From: Gelatoporia subvermispora B
Lineage: Eukaryota > Basidiomycota > Agaricomycetes > Polyporales > Gelatoporiaceae
Reading direction: 5' to 3'
Assembly: GCA_000320605.2 (NCBI GenBank)
Contig: KB445804.1
Coordinates: 457,785-521,784 of the forward strand
DNA: 64,000 nucleotides
A program made the translations under genes and the position numbers. The notes beneath the pieces were generated by a model. That model was not told the origin of the DNA and ran no database searches. It saw nothing but the letters and a program-made list of their open reading frames with translations. Position 1 is the stretch's first letter, and every line of letters starts with the position of its first letter. Below are positions 59,201 through 64,000 of this stretch, one piece after another.

Positions 59201-62200
59201 TTTCTGTGATTCAATGAGAATAGTGAACCTTTCATGTTTCGAAGCGTGAAACGTTCCCTTCTGAGACAGTACGGGGCCCCATTGATATATACAATGGGCT
59301 CCTCCCTCAGAGCAATCCATGTGATACGTTTGGCCTCAGCATGTGCACTGCGCACACGACTGACGACCTCATCGACAGCCTCCAGGGTTGGCTGGCCGAG
59401 TGCATAGATCTTCGTTCCAGGAATTCTACGGAAGTTGATGGCACCGCGAACTCCATTGAGTACGTTCTGCGACTTGCTCAACCATTGATCTGACTTGAGT
59501 AATGTCCTGTGAGGTGAGAGTGTAAGTCATGTGATATGGGCCAGGATGCTCAGGATTACCCTTCTCGTAGAATGATACCGCTGCGGTTCTAAGGAACCGA
59601 GTCAGTACTAATGTGATTCGGGTTTGATACCTCTGGCGTACCCTCACGACATGATCGGAATATTCATCGCCCAAAATCTGACCGCCTGCAATGGCAACGT
59701 CGTTGTGCTGCCCAGCAATCAGAGCGCCCCCTTGAGGTCCAGTTTTGGACAGGGATGAAAGGTCATTGATAGGAGCGAAAACGTTGAGACGAGAGCCAGA
59801 GGATTTCCTCAGGAATGTGACTTGGCTGGTCCGATAAAGTCAGGGCGGAGTCATGCATACGTCAGCCGTGTACTCACTTCCAGATCTCTGTGCGGGCCTA
59901 GAGCGAACGACGAACATGAGAATGTAGTGCTCAAAATGAAAAGATAGTCCAACCTTGAGCCATTCCGAGAAACCTTGCATGAAGTCATCTTGCGTATTGA
60001 CGTAATTAGCGAAGGCTATGAGGAAGAAACTTCAGGGTTTCGTGAGTCGACAGCTGCGATAAGATAATGTAGTTCGACCCACTATTTCTCTAAAGCTTGT
60101 ACTGCTTTATTCAAGAACATCTCTCGCTCAGATTCGTCCATTGTCGACGTTAATGAATACTTGAGGCGATACGTGAATATGTCTTCCCTGAGATTCGTGA
60201 CCTGATCACCTAAACATTGGTGGACCATTGGTGATGTAATCTGTTCAGAGAACGAATATGTGCGTACAAGAGTCGATGACTTTGTCGACTAGCCTCTTCG
60301 TGTTCAAGCCATTATCCAAGCAACCTAGCAGGCTCAGTATTATACCGTAGCTCCCCATATGAGCCTTGCGAAGGCTGTCGAGGAGTGAGGAATGAGTGAG
60401 AAGCAGTTCGATCGCCGCCTGTGGGTTCTTGGTCTCAAGATCTAGATAACAGATTCATAATCTTCTGACCGTGTATTGAAGGAGCAAGCTTACATTGATG
60501 CAAAATATAGGTGATACGGAGTAATGATCTATTCAAGTCTTGCTGGGCACTGGCTTGTTCGATGACTTGAGATATCTTCGCGCTCGGAACCTGTAGTTTT
60601 GAGGGCCAAGACAATGAGCAATCGGTCGGGTATCATTAGCATAAGTTCCCCTACATGATTGCTTGCTGGCTATCCAGTAACGTTCGGTAGGTGCTGAAAT
60701 GGTAGATCCAAAATAGAAGGACGTACAGTACTCGAACCCGATTTCGATGAGCTTCGCGTGATGAATGGGTCTTCCATTCCACGAGCAATTAGCTGTTTCC
60801 TTCGTATAATACAAGCAGCTACCATGGCGAATGTCGTTCGCACTACGCCCATGCCGCAATTGAACACAAGAGCGGTATTCAGGGGATCCGTCTGCTCTAT
60901 TACTCGCAGATAGGCATCGAGGTAGTTGTCCTACAATAAGTTGTTTAGGGAATGTATCAGACATGTACTACCATTCTTCTTACCTCTATTGGCCGGTCGG
61001 GGGAGATGGGAATACTAAACGGAGTTATATATAGAGGTCACACGGCTGACGTACGGCTCACCGATGATACTGTAAGGGGGATTGTAAGCATACCTAACAA
61101 CTGATAATAGAAGACAAGATACCTCGACGTTCCAGCCATCCTTCCGCATGCCCTCCATGAGTTCTCGTGTCGTTCTGACATTAGCGGTATCAACAGCAGT
61201 CCAAGTGGGCAAGATTGCGCCATATCCCGAGTCGGAAGCTAAACAGTGTGCTAATGAGGCCTGAGTCGGAATGAAACGGGTTGTCAGACTCACCGACTTC
61301 GTTATGCGTTAGAATCAGCCCTCCGTACCTGAACAACAGTGTCAGCCATCAATCGAGCATCTTTTCGTACCATCACCGGCCCCCGCTCACTTGTTGGCTT
61401 CTACTAATATATCACTCTTCAGACGTTGTTCAATAGCCTCCAGATTCTCTGCGCGGTCTGAGAGCTTCAAAGTCCGTCGTGGCTCAGCGGAATCGCGCAA
61501 TACGAATGGCCGGCCGGAAATGTACACTTTAGGGGAGAGGGTTCAGTACTTGTACATACTATTCACGCATCACACCAATATGCATAATGACAAGGCTTCG
61601 AAGCTTGACATTGGTTTGCGAAACGAGGTTCACAGGCGGTAGTGTAATGGGAGTTATGCATACCTATAGGCTCTTCTCGAGTACAGAACCATACTACATG
61701 TGTGGGATTCGAGATATTTGGGCGACAGCGAAGTACTGACAAAATGCCCCGGAGACCTTGCGAGCGAGGCTGGGCCACACCGAAGACATTTAGGTTACCC
61801 AGCTTCGGTGCTCTGAAGTTCGGCGCTCCATGCACGTTCAAGTCAAGGTCAAGTGCTCGACCTGGGTGTAAAAATTGTGAGCAACACAGTCAAAAGCGAC
61901 ATAAGGCAGTCAACACACCAGAAGGATAGTGGTCCGTCTTCAGGATGAAACCTCGAGATAAGACGCTACCATTCCGCGTCTTCACCACCGAAGGGCCAGA
62001 TCGTTGCAACTGAGGCATGAGATCGAGAGGTGCAGCAGCTAGTGGATGTTCCTGAGTACCCTCAAGGCCATGCACTGTCCGCAGACGATCCATAGCAGGT
62101 CCGGTACTTGTAGGGAGTGGCTTCGGTCTGGCGGTGCCCGGCGGAGCCGAAGAGGGACGAGCATCCTGGAGACGAGACAAATGCACAGGGCCGGGCGGAG

Positions 62201-62207
62201 AAGACAT
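56214..62207 (-). CDS. Paladin-like protein with three PTP-type phosphatase repeats
   Basis: A large gene with about 20-25 introns, roughly 1400-1550 residues (not all borders fixed). It starts at 62207 (MSSPPGPVHLSRLQ) and ends at 56214 (TTLLGRRSLD). Three tandem units each carry a strand like NVFGVAQPR / YALGQPT, the motif REEPIVYI or REEPVLYV, a helix like LEDRLREDVIAEV, an ILTHNE / LLHTET / LLHDEV strand, and a phosphatase loop: NCGMGVVRT (about 60858-60835), NCQLGRGRST (about 58845-58816), NCQMGRGRTT (about 56915-56886). All three have Cys and Arg of CX5R. The family (paladin, PTP-like phytase fold) is poorly understood; proposed substrates are phosphoinositides or inositol phosphates. 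Location is likely cytosolic. Confidence 0.88.
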
Positions 62208-62911
62208 GGCAATTCGTGGACAAGACGGTATCCCGAACAAAAGACCGAGGGTGTTGGAAGCAAAACAGGATGTTTGAAACTGACGGTGCGCACGTCACGG
62301 TCGACTCATCCGCCCGCGAGGCGCGCACGATGCAGTGACGCATCGGCTGTTTCGTCGCAACTCTGCGACTTACCATGACCCGCCTCGAGGCCGCTACTCC
62401 TTCGCAGATGGATTGCTCGTATCATAGTCGGCTTCATAACGGTCAAACCAAGTAAAGGATCGCCGTTGCTACTTCAGAGTCTGGATGAGGTCGCATTCAT
62501 GGAGCCTCGCAGTGGCGTACGGATTGCAAGACTCGCATGGAGGCGAGAACGAGTGTACCCGCAATGCACCGCTGCACCCAGCTGGCGCAGTTCATGATGA
62601 AAGGAACGTGTTATGGCAGGCCGGAATGATGGAAGTGCTGTGGTCGTGTAACCCATGTGCGCCAATACTCCCTGTGATTCGTCGGATGCTTCGGCTCTCA
62701 TGGTCGTGCACCTACTACAATCGGACAGACGGTGTGCAAAGTGAAGATCAAACGTTCGCAGGTGGTATCAATAGTCTGAGAGGTAAACAATGCAAGTGGA
62801 TCGACAAGGTTACACGGATGCGATACGGATACAAGGACATGACTGCTTCGACAATGTGAACCCAACTACCCCGCAAACGAATGGCGAACCCCCGGGATAA
62901 ACTTTTCAAAT
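62208..62911. other. Intergenic between eIF6 and the paladin-like gene
   Basis: Same-strand neighbours; holds the eIF6 3' UTR and the paladin-like promoter. No gene is supported. Confidence 0.5.
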
Positions 62912-63863
62912 CTACGCCCAGCTGTCGATGAGAGAGTCCCGCATCTCCCCGATGACCGCTGCCGAACTCTGGCCTTGCAGCTCTGCATAAAGCATGAACA
63001 TTCAACCCAGCAAGAGAGATTTATGGCAAAGAACGCACTGAATGTAGCCTCGATGACGCTGATCTCCGTTGCCGTCGTATCAAAGCCTGTGAACGCACAC
63101 CAGTCGTTCACCACGAGACCTGCACCGATAACGTCGGATCCGCGATTGACAGTACCAGCCTGCATCCAGATCAGGATACGAATTTCCTTAGCAATGAACG
63201 AGGATGCACGCACCACGAGCGGTATTTGCAGCAGACTGCTAAGCTCATCCTGATCCTGCACGCTCGTCTTGGGGTGCACCAGGCCACCCTGGTTAGTGAT
63301 CGCACAGTAACTGCCGACAAGCACGTTGTCCGCGATCGTTTGGCGGAAGACCTCAACCTTCAGGACGTCTGCGATGATCTCCTCTGTCTCGCGATCAACG
63401 TCGGGGTGCACAAGGGCAACATAGTCATTGCAGGCGATGACGTTGCCCAGTGCGGATAAACGCTCTTCTACTCGCTGGACGGCTACGGCGTCGGGTAGGG
63501 AGTTGCGGAGGTGTTGTAGCTCCTGGTCGGTGGTTGACGAAGGGACGAGGAGACCATGACGGTTTCCTAAGAGCTAGATGAGCATATTTGAGTAACGAGA
63601 TGTAGATGCGCGACGTACCGGCTGTCAGACGACCGACAATACGAGTACCTCCAATGGTCGAGTGTACGATCGGGATAACATCACCGAGCTCGCTCTCGAA
63701 GGCGGAGTAGAAGTTTGTGCTGCCTCCTACGGCGCACAGGCAGTAGCTGTTCGTCAGCTTGGAGAAAACTCCGATGTCGCTGCTATTTTCAAACTGAATG
63801 CCTGAAGTCCCAGCGTCAGACTTTGCGATCAAGATCAGTGTCGAAAAGCGTACGGGTAGCCAT
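62912..63863 (-). CDS. TIF6: Eukaryotic translation initiation factor 6 (60S anti-association factor)
   Basis: Five exons (63863-63854, 63801-63619, 63566-63214, 63159-63039, 62982-62912) give 245 residues, exactly the size of yeast Tif6. It is needed for 60S biogenesis and export, and blocks early joining with 40S. Family marks: [89 protein letters not shown] and [14 protein letters not shown]. The protein ends [10 protein letters not shown]. The first exon has just ten coding bases (Met-Ala-Thr plus one). The 54-nt intron at 63213-63160 is stop-free and in frame, so unspliced reading would add 18 residues. Confidence 0.97.
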
Positions 63864-64000
63864 GGTCGCAGGGAAATCTCGTGAGCGTTAGAAAGGGCTT
63901 CTTGAGGTCGGTTGGTAGCTTTTGAGAGTTCGGAGGTGAAGAAAGATGCCCAAGGAGGTTCAAGGGCAGTCTAAGGAGTGGTAGATGGGGGAGGATGTAG
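63864..64000 (-). promoter_or_regulatory. eIF6 upstream region (partial)
   Basis: Right end of the window; the first 137 bp upstream of the eIF6 start. No clear motif was recognised. Confidence 0.4.

Noticed and set aside
62866..63411. eIF6 reading on past the core to a longer, unusual C terminus
   Set aside because: The extra residues come from translating two introns; splicing gives the normal 245-residue end (SLIDSWA).

Overview
The window looks like nuclear DNA of a basidiomycete fungus, most likely an Agaricomycete and perhaps a polypore (inferred from style and gene content, not from a search). It is GC-rich. Genes lie on both strands and are cut by many 50-70 nt introns. The proteins are fungal: a Zn2Cys6 regulator pair, a Mid2-like wall sensor, a PHO84-type transporter and Mgm1. 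There are no operons, CRISPR arrays or recognisable intact transposons. A run of Ns lies at 49454-49608. Splice structures were worked out by hand from GT/GC-AG borders, reading phase and family resemblance.

Layout. 1-619: N-terminal part of an unrecognised helical protein (-). 3.8-11.9 kb: two tandem paralogous Zn2Cys6 transcription factors (-), separated by 3.2 kb without a gene. 13.4-15.4 kb: double-PH-domain protein (-), divergent from acyl-CoA-binding protein (16.2-16.8 kb, +). 18.6-21.8 kb: membrane-anchored Kelch protein (-), divergent from a TPR protein (22.1-23.1 kb, +). 23.6-28.5 kb: telomerase reverse transcriptase (+). 29.1-29.2 kb: intron-containing tRNA-Asn (-). 29.5-30.3 kb: glutathione peroxidase (+). 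31.0-31.9 kb: MYND-finger protein (-). 33.2-34.8 kb: Shewanella-like phosphatase (+). 35.7-37.0 kb: coiled-coil protein (+). 37.4-39.6 kb: phosphate:H+ symporter (-). 41.0-44.1 kb: Mgm1/OPA1 dynamin (+). 44.3-44.9 kb: SCP2 lipid-binding protein (-). 46.0-47.1 kb: DapA-family aldolase (+). 47.1-50.4 kb: gene-poor, with the gap. 50.4-52.6 kb: F-box protein (+). 53.5-55.2 kb: Mid2-like wall sensor (+). 56.2-62.2 kb: paladin-like triple phosphatase (-). 62.9-63.9 kb: eIF6 (-).

Most genes are single-copy housekeeping genes (telomere upkeep, ribosome biogenesis, mitochondrial fusion, lipid carriage, redox defence, phosphate uptake) and do not form one pathway. The closest thing to a local system is the tandem regulator pair, which shares intron positions and so is clearly a duplication. 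Other points of interest: two GC-AG introns, a 10-nt microexon, two stop-free introns of 3n length, a MYND finger lacking one zinc ligand, three intact CX5R sites in the paladin-like protein, and a 583-bp perfect repeat flanking the gap that looks like an unmerged contig overlap. I found no convincing new multi-gene system.
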